This document shows, piece after piece, positions 1 through 7,900 of a stretch of DNA of 64,000 nt (its first letter is position 1; each line of letters begins with the position of its first letter). The notes beneath the pieces are model-generated. The model did not search any database and was not told where the DNA came from. It saw only the letters and a program-made list of their open reading frames with translations. The position numbers and the translations under genes were made by a program. This stretch comes from Bacteroidales bacterium (GTDB lineage Bacteria > Bacteroidota > Bacteroidia > Bacteroidales > Bacteroidaceae), in the NCBI GenBank assembly GCA_018064685.1, contig JAGHUS010000006.1, forward strand, positions 1 to 64,000, written 5' to 3'.

Positions 1-201
1 AATCCCAGTCCAACAAGGACTCACAATAGCAGGATTGGACTGAGATCCCTCCTTCGTCGGGATGACAATGCAGGTGTGGGTCAAATAGTATATAATTACC
101 AATATAATTAATGAAAAATTAATGTTAAATTTGTGGAAATTAATGTTTTAGAAAATAATCGTTAAGATGGGAAACTTAAGTTATTCACTTTTCACTAATC
201 C
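1..201. other. Intergenic end of window, no gene seen
   Basis: No open frame here looks like a gene. The stretch near 45-70 (ccctccttcgtcgggatgac) resembles the 'gtcatcccgac' stretch near 38440, which suggests a dispersed intergenic repeat. The rest is AT-rich and ends at the stop codon of the aldose epimerase gene on the minus strand. Confidence 0.5.
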
Positions 202-1335
202 TCACAACTTCACCCTGTACACACACGTATGCGTATATGTCTCTCCGGGTCGGAGCACGGTGTTGGGGAACTCCGCATGGTTGGGCGAGTCGGGATACAT
301 CTGCGACTCCAGCGCTATGGCAGTGCGGGCACCCGTATACACCTGCAGTCCGGGGTGGTTGTTCCACACCTCCATGGTGCGTCCCGACTGCGGAGAGTGC
401 AGCGTGGCAACCTTCTCCACGCCATCCGTCGAGTGCTTTACGCAGAAGTTGTTATCGTAGTTCATCACCTTGCCCTCAGGTATCTCCGGACGCTGACCCC
501 ATCGGAAACCCTTCATCTCCATCTGGCGGTCGCCGATGCGCAGACCCTGACGGAAGTCGTAGGGCGTGCCGGTCACGTCGAGCATCTTGCCTGTGGGGAT
601 GCCATCACGACTAGCCTCCGTTATCTGGTCGGCGTTGATCGTCAGCACGTGGTCCATGATGTCGCCCTGTCCCGCACCGTTCAGGTTGAAGTAGGTATGG
701 TTCGACAGATTCACCACCGTGGGCTTGTCCGTCGTAGCCACATATTTGATAGACAGACCATTGTCGGGCGTGATGGAGTAGGTGAGGGTGGTAGTCAGAT
801 TACCCGGGAAACCGTCCGTGCCGTCGGGCGACACGCACGTCATCACCACGCTCGTCTCGTCGTGGCTCACCACGTCCCACACCGTGTGGTCGAAACCCTT
901 GTTGCCACTGTGCAGGATGTTCTGCCCGTTGTTCTTCGTCAGCTCGTACTCTATGCCATCCAGCGTGAACTTGGCATTGGCAATGCGGTTGGCAAAGCGT
1001 CCCAGAGCCGGACCTATCATGCCCAGGTTAAAACGCTGGTAGGCCTGGATGCTGTCGTAGTGCGTCACGATGTTGGCATACTGTCCGTCCTTGTCCGGCG
1101 TCAGGAACGACACGATGAAGCCGCCCAGGTTCGTCACCTGCGCGCTCACCACCCCGTTGCCGATCGTATACAGATCCGTCTGCTTGCCATCTATCACAGC
1201 CTTGAACTTAGCCCTGTCCATCAGCATGTCCTTAGGCACCTGTGCATAGCCACACGCCATGGCCATCACTGCCACTCCCAGCAATGCAGCCCTCATCACT
1301 CTGTTGTTCTTAAATAGTCTCATCATATTTCTCAA
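202..1335 (-). CDS. galM: Aldose 1-epimerase (mutarotase), exported
   Basis: This enzyme interconverts the alpha and beta anomers of hexoses such as galactose before phosphorylation. The 377-residue product has the usual mutarotase length. It shows the family motifs HSGNKGFD, NHTYFNLNG (with the catalytic His) and a C-terminal ALESQMYPDSPNH segment that holds the base Glu. The N-terminus has a hydrophobic export signal, with cleavage near residue 31 (CGYAQ); a lipoprotein cysteine is possible but the lipobox is weak. Other in-frame starts lie at 1323 and 1296. With the start used here the gene overlaps the upstream ATPase gene by 26 bp, so the two may be co-transcribed, though they have no obvious shared role. 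Confidence 0.93.
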   Translation of the reverse strand: MRNMMRLFKNNRVMRAALLGVAVMAMACGYAQVPKDMLMDRAKFKAVIDGKQTDLYTIGNGVVSAQVTNLGGFIVSFLTPDKDGQYANIVTHYDSIQAYQRFNLGMIGPALGRFANRIANAKFTLDGIEYELTKNNGQNILHSGNKGFDHTVWDVVSHDETSVVMTCVSPDGTDGFPGNLTTTLTYSITPDNGLSIKYVATTDKPTVVNLSNHTYFNLNGAGQGDIMDHVLTINADQITEASRDGIPTGKMLDVTGTPYDFRQGLRIGDRQMEMKGFRWGQRPEIPEGKVMNYDNNFCVKHSTDGVEKVATLHSPQSGRTMEVWNNHPGLQVYTGARTAIALESQMYPDSPNHAEFPNTVLRPGETYTHTCVYRVKL

Positions 1336-2893
1336 TTATACAAGTATGCTCTTTGCTGTCCCTGTCGTAGTTGATGCCAATCAGCAGAAGATTGTCCGTA
1401 TATTCCAATACCTTACCCTGATACTCTCTGCGACGAATCTGCGAGATTGCCGTATCAGCATCCCGGTCGTATTTCAACTCAACAATCATTGCCGGTTTGT
1501 CAACATTCCTGCGAGGGATGAAAACCAGGTCGGCAAAGCCTTTGCCCGAGGCCAGCTCGCGATGGATCACGTAATCGTTCTTGGCATAGTAATAGGCAAT
1601 GCTGATAGCACAGGAAAGAGACTCCTCGTCGTTGTATGACAAGATACTTGTCTCATCCTGATGAATGCCTTCCAATGCCCTGGCTACCGCCTCTTCTTTC
1701 ATGGCAAGAGTGTCGCAAAGGAGTTTTTTTGATGTGGACAACGCCTTCGACACATGTGTCCATGAAGTAGCCTCTACCGCATTCTTCATCTCTATGCCCA
1801 CCTCCACATTCGGGATGTAGCACTGCTGCTCAACCTTGTCGTAAGCCAGATACCCCAGATGAATAAGAACGGTCAATACGTCATCCTTACTCTCTATAGC
1901 ATGCATGTCATTCTGGAACTTAGTAGTATCAACATCCACACGCTCGCCAGCCAGCATTCTTATCACGTCATCCTTCAGTCCGTCGAAATTCATCTGGATG
2001 TACTTCATGACATTGTCATAGGCCCCCGTCTTTCCCCAATACGTATCACATTCACCATCCAGCACGGCATTGATTACCGAATTGGGATTGAAGATCGACT
2101 CCTCGTTGCCTATCTTATATCCGTCATACCATTTCGCCAGTTCCTCAAACGGCATGTCATATTTCTCTGCCAGCATCTGCACGTCAGCTTTGGTAAAGCC
2201 AAAGTATTTGTCAAGCCTCTTAGGACTGATGACGGAATACTCCTTGAAATTGTTAAGCGCTGATTCCGTCTTATACTTCTTAATGGGAAGAATGCCCGTC
2301 ATGTAAACCCCGGCAAAGATCTTCTTGGATTCGTCACCCTTAAACAGACGGCGGAGCAGCTTTACGAACTCATCCTCAGCCTTGCTGCCGCTTTCATATT
2401 CGCGAAGCAAAGCATCCCATTCGTCAATGATGCAGACGAACTTCTCGCCCGTCTGGGCGCAGATCTTTATCAGCACGTCCATCAGGTCATCCCTCTCGCC
2501 AAGAGCGATGGTGGGGTAGACGGAAAGCAGCTCATCCATCACGTCCTTCTGCATCAGTGATATGATTTGAGGATCCTCCTTGTACTTGGTGGTGAAATTC
2601 GTTACATCCAACTTCAATACCGTGTACTTGTTCAGATGCCTCTCATAGCTGTCGTCAGAGGCGATCTGCAAACCCTCGAACAGTTCATGGCTGTCACAAG
2701 ACTTATCATAATAGGCGCACAACATATCAGCCGCCATCGACTTGCCAAAGCGGCGGCAGCGGGTCACACAGGTAAATGACCGTTCTGTGTCAAGAGTAGC
2801 ATTGACGACAGCAATCAGCCCAGTCTTGTCAACATATTCACTATTCCTGGCCCTGCGGAAATTCTCATTGCCCTTATTGATATATACACCCAT
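1310..2893 (-). CDS. AAA-ATPase-like / PD-(D/E)XK nuclease-like protein (copy 1)
   Basis: The 527-residue protein belongs to the Bacteroidetes AAA-ATPase_like plus PDDEXK_9 family, whose function is not established. It begins with the conserved segment INKGNENFRRARNSEYVDKTG. A Walker A-like CRRFGKSM lies near residues 46-53 and a Walker B-like IIDEWD follows in the first third. The C-terminal part has a nuclease-fold signature: GFADLVFIPRR, then IVELKYD. A paralogue of nearly the same length lies at 9638-11254. A consensus promoter lies upstream at 2958-2988. No signal peptide is present, so it should be cytoplasmic. A role in defence or mobile-element biology is inference only. Confidence 0.85.
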   Translation of the reverse strand: MGVYINKGNENFRRARNSEYVDKTGLIAVVNATLDTERSFTCVTRCRRFGKSMAADMLCAYYDKSCDSHELFEGLQIASDDSYERHLNKYTVLKLDVTNFTTKYKEDPQIISLMQKDVMDELLSVYPTIALGERDDLMDVLIKICAQTGEKFVCIIDEWDALLREYESGSKAEDEFVKLLRRLFKGDESKKIFAGVYMTGILPIKKYKTESALNNFKEYSVISPKRLDKYFGFTKADVQMLAEKYDMPFEELAKWYDGYKIGNEESIFNPNSVINAVLDGECDTYWGKTGAYDNVMKYIQMNFDGLKDDVIRMLAGERVDVDTTKFQNDMHAIESKDDVLTVLIHLGYLAYDKVEQQCYIPNVEVGIEMKNAVEATSWTHVSKALSTSKKLLCDTLAMKEEAVARALEGIHQDETSILSYNDEESLSCAISIAYYYAKNDYVIHRELASGKGFADLVFIPRRNVDKPAMIVELKYDRDADTAISQIRRREYQGKVLEYTDNLLLIGINYDRDSKEHTCIIEKYDETI

Positions 2894-2939
2894 ATTGATT
2901 AATCCCGTTATGTTTCACACCCCCACATATCAACCCCCA

Positions 2940-3001
2940 TTCTTCACTGATGCGTTGCAAAAGTAATATAAAAATATGGAAGTTCAAAGACTAGTGATGC
3001 T
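2940..3001. repeat. 62-bp direct repeat, copy A (promoter-bearing)
   Basis: This 62-bp stretch recurs at 3213-3274 with a single difference (c at 2947, t at 3220). Each copy contains a complete minus-strand promoter, so the duplication has placed the same promoter before the ATPase gene and before the small gene between the copies. Confidence 0.9.
2958..2988 (-). promoter_or_regulatory. Bacteroidetes-type promoter for ATPase copy 1
   Basis: Read on the minus strand, TTTG (2985-2988) is followed by 19 bp and then TACTTTTG (2958-2965), matching the TTTG/TAnnTTTG consensus. It lies about 65 bp before the start at 2893 and is part of a 62-bp sequence repeated 273 bp further upstream. Confidence 0.75.
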
Positions 3002-3027
3002 GAAAAGTTGCTCTAGGGAGCATATGT

Positions 3028-3201
3028 TTAGATGTTCCATGTGATTTTGTACTGATTACTTTTCAATACATCATCATGCAGACTGCCCATGATCTTATCT
3101 TCCTCGTTGCGATTATCTGTTGCCAGCCGCCACAACTGCATACGTATTTCTCGTGCGAACGTCCCTTTGACAGACATCCCATTTTGTTTCATACCTAACA
3201 T
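3028..3201 (-). CDS. Small hypothetical protein, 57 aa
   Basis: The frame encodes 57 residues starting MLGMKQNG and ending YKITWNI. The start at 3201 is favoured because GAAAGGAGG (3207-3215, complement) lies 5 nt upstream, an unusually good Shine-Dalgarno for this genome. An in-frame ATG also occurs at 3192. A consensus promoter lies just upstream at 3231-3261. The product is charged with no signal peptide, and I do not recognise it. It could be a real small gene or the remnant of a larger one left between the two 62-bp repeats. Confidence 0.5.
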   Translation of the reverse strand: MLGMKQNGMSVKGTFAREIRMQLWRLATDNRNEEDKIMGSLHDDVLKSNQYKITWNI

Positions 3202-3212
3202 CTCAACCTCCT

Positions 3213-3274
3213 TTCTTCATTGATGCGTTGCAAAAGTAATATAAAAATATGGAAGTTCAAAGACTAGTGATGCT
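3213..3274. repeat. 62-bp direct repeat, copy B (promoter-bearing)
   Basis: This is the second copy of the 62-bp repeat at 2940-3001, in the same orientation at an offset of 273 bp. Confidence 0.9.
3231..3261 (-). promoter_or_regulatory. Bacteroidetes-type promoter for the 57-aa gene
   Basis: On the minus strand TTTG (3258-3261), 19 bp and TACTTTTG (3231-3238) form a consensus promoter. It lies 30 bp before the start at 3201 and is identical to the promoter at 2958-2988. Confidence 0.7.
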
Positions 3275-3352
3275 AAAAATAACACTAGTAGTGCAAATGG
3301 CACTCAAAAAGAATGGAATGTGCAGTTGTCGTGGCATGAAAATTGGCTTATC

Positions 3353-3384
3353 GTTGGAGAAATGAAAAATTTTCTGTACTTTTG
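3353..3384 (+). promoter_or_regulatory. Promoter for the Panacea/toxin pair
   Basis: TACTTTTG (3377-3384) is an exact TAnnTTTG box. A GTTG at 3353-3356 sits 20 bp upstream as the -33 element. The coding start is 69 bp downstream. Confidence 0.6.
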
Positions 3385-3453
3385 CATCGAAAAAACTCGG
3401 TTATGCTCAAATGGTTGAGTGTGGCTAGGATGTTTTTAGAAAGGATTTAGACT

Positions 3454-4032
3454 ATGTGTAAACTGAATGCATCTGATAGATCGAAGTTGGGAAATGCCTG
3501 CGTGTATATGGCGCAGAGGATTCCAGACCTGAGCAAGACGAAGTTGCTGAAGATGTTGTACTTCATGGAGGAGTATAGTGTGCTGAGGTTTAAGACTCCG
3601 TTCCTGGGACTGCCTTTCGAAGTATGGCAGGCGGGGCCGGTGGTGAAGGATGTGTTCGTTGACTTGAGCGAGATACCTGTGCTGCTTGATGGTTTTGTGG
3701 AGCGTGTACAGGCAGATGGTGCTACATACGTAAAGCCGGTGGCAGAGTTCTGCGATGATGAGTTTTCGGACAACGACATCGTGGTGATGGATGATATGAT
3801 AAAGCGCTATGGGTGCAAGACGGCTAAGGAACTGGTGCAGCTGACGCATGAGGTGGGTTCGCCTTGGTGGAAGGTTGCTAAAGAGCATGGGTTGCTGGAG
3901 GCTTTCGAGCAGAAGCTGATGAACAACAGCGACTATGTGATTGACCTTGGTGAGGCTTTGCCGGAGTGCAGCAGGGAGTTTTATCAGGAAAATCTGGAAT
4001 TCTTGCAGGAGGCTCGCGCGTATGGCAGATAA
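3454..4032 (+). CDS. SocA/Panacea-domain protein (DUF4065), putative antitoxin
   Basis: The 192-residue product carries the Panacea (SocA, DUF4065) fold. The signs are the early KLGNACVYMAQRIPDLSKTKLLKMLYF helix, the FEVWQAGPVVKDVF segment and a helical LVQLTHEVGSPWW stretch, which resembles the usual 'L..LTH....PW' motif. Panacea domains are known as antitoxin modules that pair with many unrelated toxins, and in Caulobacter SocA acts as a proteolysis adaptor. The gene is the first of a two-gene unit and overlaps the next start by 11 bp, the usual layout for antitoxin followed by toxin. The role as antitoxin is inferred from family and context. Confidence 0.75.
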   Translation: MCKLNASDRSKLGNACVYMAQRIPDLSKTKLLKMLYFMEEYSVLRFKTPFLGLPFEVWQAGPVVKDVFVDLSEIPVLLDGFVERVQADGATYVKPVAEFCDDEFSDNDIVVMDDMIKRYGCKTAKELVQLTHEVGSPWWKVAKEHGLLEAFEQKLMNNSDYVIDLGEALPECSREFYQENLEFLQEARAYGR

Positions 4033-4489
4033 TGGCTTGTTTGAGGAGGGTAAGGTGTTGTACTTTGACCCTTTCTATTTCAAGGATAAGGTGGGTGGCC
4101 AGAAGCCTAAGTATTACATTGTGCTGAAGAAACAGGCGGATGAGGTGGTGCTGGCTACTTTGCCGACTTCGAAGGATTTCGTGCCGAGTACGATTGAAAA
4201 GGCACATGGGTGCATAGATCATCCCGAGATAAACTTCAACTGTTATTATTTTGCTGCTGGCCAAGCGGTTTGCACGAATGGCTTTGGCTTTCCTGTGGAG
4301 ACGTATGTGTATGGCTACAGGCTGCAGACGCATAGGGTGGCTGACTTTGTGAAGCAGGCGGCTGATGGTGAAACTGTTATCACAGAGAGGGGGCAGCTAA
4401 CGGACGAAGAATATAGGGCGATTGTGGATTGCCTGAGAATGTCGCCTGCTGTTAAAAGAGTGTATAGGAATGCGCTTTGTGCTAACTGA
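4022..4489 (+). CDS. Putative toxin partner of the Panacea protein
   Basis: The 155-residue protein starts at ATG 4022, inside the end of the Panacea gene, which is typical of translational coupling. An upstream in-frame start at 3941 would overlap the antitoxin far more and is less likely. The N-terminal half (GKVLYFDPFYF, then KPKYYIVLKK and VVLATLPTSKDFVPS) resembles the beta-barrel core of PemK/MazF-like toxins, where the conserved phrase is a 'K.R..ivl' strand followed by a strand ending in T/S. I cannot confirm catalytic residues. No signal peptide or membrane segment is present. The toxin role is inference from pairing and the MazF-like pattern. Confidence 0.55.
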   Translation: MADNGLFEEGKVLYFDPFYFKDKVGGQKPKYYIVLKKQADEVVLATLPTSKDFVPSTIEKAHGCIDHPEINFNCYYFAAGQAVCTNGFGFPVETYVYGYRLQTHRVADFVKQAADGETVITERGQLTDEEYRAIVDCLRMSPAVKRVYRNALCAN

Positions 4490-4518
4490 CATTTTTGAGC
4501 AGAAAAAATAGTAAAGCG

Positions 4519-4556
4519 ATAGCGGCAACAACCCCATCTGGAGTCATTGCCGCTAT
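4519..4556 (+). terminator. Hairpin after the toxin-antitoxin pair
   Basis: A perfect 10-bp stem, atagcggcaa (4519-4528) with ttgccgctat (4547-4556), encloses an 18-nt loop 30 bp after the toxin stop. No long T run follows, so termination is only likely. Confidence 0.45.
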
Positions 4557-4650
4557 TGTTATTGTTGTAGCAGAAAGTAACCGTTGTTGCTACTGTCGTC
4601 TGCCGTTGTCCGCTTCACACTGGCCTTACGTCCAATGTGATCTGTCGTAT

Positions 4651-4685
4651 TGCGCTGTCCCGAGCACCAACGCCGGGACAGCGCA
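4651..4685 (-). terminator. GC-rich hairpin after the small peptide gene
   Basis: A perfect 12-bp stem, tgcgctgtcccg (4651-4662) with cgggacagcgca (4674-4685), encloses an 11-nt loop. It lies 11 bp past the stop of the minus-strand peptide gene at 4696, where a terminator is expected. There is no T run. Confidence 0.5.
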
Positions 4686-4695
4686 AACAGACTAT

Positions 4696-4875
4696 TTACC
4701 AGCCGGATGCCCAGCCGGCTTCGCCTTTGACGTCAGCATCGGTAATATTTTGAGTACTCGTTTTACCGCCATTGCTAGTGCCATCAAGACCATCACCTTC
4801 AAGGCTTTCTGCAATGAGCTGCTCTAATTCTACTTTGACATAAGTAGTTTTAGGATTTATATAGTTTCTTTTCAT
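4696..4875 (-). CDS. Small peptide gene, MK-x-NYINP type, 59 aa
   Basis: From the ATG at 4875 the product is 59 residues: it begins MKRNYINPKTTYVKVEL, has an acidic middle (AESLEGDGLDGTS) and ends GEAGWASGW. Short proteins beginning with an MK-x-YINP segment recur in Bacteroidales and have no assigned function to my knowledge. A 12-residue longer frame beginning at 4911 has no support. The gene lies 66 bp downstream of the giant surface protein on the same strand and is followed by a hairpin, so it may be the last gene of that transcript. There is no conventional signal peptide. Confidence 0.6.
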   Translation of the reverse strand: MKRNYINPKTTYVKVELEQLIAESLEGDGLDGTSNGGKTSTQNITDADVKGEAGWASGW

Positions 4876-4941
4876 GTTATTTTTATTTGTTTTAGTGTTT
4901 GGCCGCAACATGGCGTTGCGGACAAACCATTTTTGATTTAT

Positions 4942-7900
4942 TTATTTTGCCAAATACTTGTGACCATTCTTGATATAGAGATGATTCTTCTGTGCCTTTA
5001 CAACCTTGCGTCCAGAGAGGTCAAATACATTGTTATCATCAAGTCCGTTGACATTTACATTTTCAATGGCAGTGGTATTCTCATCAAAGCTGAATGACAG
5101 AGCCTTTGCATCGTTGCTACCATCCAATGAGAAGAGGTTGAAGTAGCCACGGAAGCCCTTGCTTGTAACAGCAGAGTCAACGTAGTAGAACTTGTTGCTA
5201 CTGATGATGTAGTTGCCAACGTTCATAGGAACGGTGATCTTGGCATAGTTACCAACGAATGTTACCTCATTATCATTTGAGCTATCACTCGCAGAATCCT
5301 CAGGATCTTCTGTTGTATCTACCTCAACGGTACCCTCAACGGTAATGGTGCTTACTGCATTACTTACACGAATCATACAAGGAATACCTGCACCGATCTC
5401 GTCACAGTCAGAGAAATTCATCGTATATGAAGTACCATTGACTTTCAAACCAGTAAGTATCTTTACCTCAGCATCTGCACCGAAGTTCTCTTCAATCTGA
5501 GCAGCTGTCATATCGAAGGGCAAGCAGAGGGTATTCCAATTACCAGCCTTGATAGTGCGGTGAACAATAACCCTGTCGTACTCGTCGTCGTCGATTTCTG
5601 CAATTTCGGTAGCATTCTCATCAAGTTCGAGGACATTCATCGTGCGGCTTACGTAGTAAGTAGTGGTAGAACCAGGAACATCATACTCGTCAATCTGGAA
5701 GAACTGAATCTTGCTGAGTGTAGCGTTCGTGGTCATACGCCACGTGCTATTGTCAAGATAAACATAATTGCCAGAATGGTTATAAGGACTTCCGCCGAGG
5801 CTTTCCATACTATAAGTCTTTTCTCCATTTGCAGAGAGTGCCCAACGCTCGTAATTGCTGTATGAGCAGCCCATGTTGTAGAGGTAGCCGTTACTATTGC
5901 TCGTGAATGAATAGTCGTCGCCTTCCTTTGAGATAATCCAATTACTATTGGTAGGCTCATTGGAAGTGACAATGCCATCTTCAACAGTTACGTCACGACC
6001 AGTGAAGTAGCCTGTAGAACCTTGATCGGCAGAAAGAATCTTAGAGGTAGAACCGCTAGTTGAAATGATGAGTACTGTAGAATTAAGGTCAAGTTCATTG
6101 AGTCCCTTGAGTACCCAACCCATATCAGTGCCAGATTCACCATCGTTCTCTTCCTTCGAGAATACAGGATAGAGTGTTACGTCTGCATTAGCTACGTAAT
6201 TGTTGGCTACGAGTGAAGGAGCGGTAGAAGTTTGGGCTACTTCACCAGCAGCGGTCCAACCACGGAAGGTGTACCCGTTCTTGGTTGTGGTTGCATTTGG
6301 AAGTGTTACTGTGCGGCCCTTGACAACCTTGAGGGGCTCGGTATAACCTTCAATGTCGTTATAACAAGCATCGAGGGTAACGTATGCATAACCTGCAGAA
6401 GGAGTGGTAACAATGAGAGTGTATGATACCTTGTTACTCTGTTTCCATGTGTCATTACCCACTGTCTGGGCGCTGATAGTGGTAGTACCCTCAGTATTGA
6501 GCGTAAGCGTTGAGTTGCTTGCATCGGCAAAGCTTGCCACAGCTGGATTGCTTGAAGAATAAGTAACACCAAGAGAGCCATACTTAGCGTCAACAATAGC
6601 AGCAAGGTTTGCGACACCATCAAGTGCAACCTCTACATTAGGCTCAGCAAAGCTGATTACAGGAGTTCCCTTAGCGATGGTCAGGTAGTAGTCAGCAGTA
6701 GCAGACTTGTATTCTGCATTACCAGCAAAGGATGCAGTAACGCGCACATTGTTACTCCTTGAAGCATACTTCTTAAGAGTTACCACACCAGTTTCTGCAT
6801 CAACGCTAATGTAGGCATCATTGCCAGTAGAATAAGTTACGGTAGCACCAGCAATCGCATTACCTTCGCTATCCTTTACAACTGCAGTGGGGAAGGTGTT
6901 GTCTTCACCGATGGTGAATGCTACAGGACTTTCGCTTGTGCCAGTACCTGCTGCGAGGTCGAAGACTACCTGAGCGTTGGCTTTCTCAACGAGGTTGATG
7001 TCGTCTTCAGACCAAACTCCAATTTGGTTGGTTGAATTGTAATCCTGGAAATAGCCGACAATAGAAGTTACTACATAATCCGTATTAGAAAGTTTATCGC
7101 CAGTACATCCTGCACTTGCTTTTTCGTTCACCTTGATAGATACACCATTCTGCTCAACAGTTGCATTGCGGCTGCTCATTGCAGAGGTGATAGTAAGATC
7201 CTTTACGATAACTCGGCGAGATTCCCAAGCCTCCATGCCATCTTCCTCAAGTTGAGCAAGAGTAACTTCTGTACAAGGAACAGTTGCATCACTTACCTTC
7301 TCGAAACCGGTAATAGATGTAAGTTCAGTAAGGCCAGAATAGATGTAGCCCTTACCAGAGACAACACCATTGAGCTTGTCACCAACAGCAAGACCAGTGT
7401 TCTTGGCGTAAATAGCAACACCTGCCTCATCATCCTCGATGTAGATAGTAGGTGTTGAGCCATTGCTAACGTAAGTTACAACAGCATCAACAATTTCTGC
7501 CTCATAGTCGTTTGCAGCAGAAGATGAAGTAGCAGTAATCTGACTACGCAGATTCTTAATACCCACAGGTACCACCTTGTTTACAGTGATGGTGAAGTCC
7601 TTTGAGAAAGGCTTGTAGTTCGCAGTGCCCTCGCCAGAGATGGTCAGGGTTGCATTGCCAACAGACTTACCCTCGACGGTCACCTTGCCTTCGTTGTAAG
7701 AAACGGTTGCAACGCTTTCCTTGCTAGAAGCAACAGAGATAGTGCCATCGTAATCTGAAGTTACGGTGTAATCTTCGCTTGAGCCATTGTAAACGCTAAT
7801 AGTTTCGGGGGCGATAGCAACAGTTGCCTCCTGGCGATCGTCGGTTGCGGTAACCTTGATGGCCTGGGGAACGTTGATAGCATAGTAGTTGGCAGTAGAA

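Noticed and set aside
229-1317. A 362-codon plus-strand frame opposite galM
   Set aside because: Its composition is typical of an antisense shadow, and the minus strand encodes a clear mutarotase.
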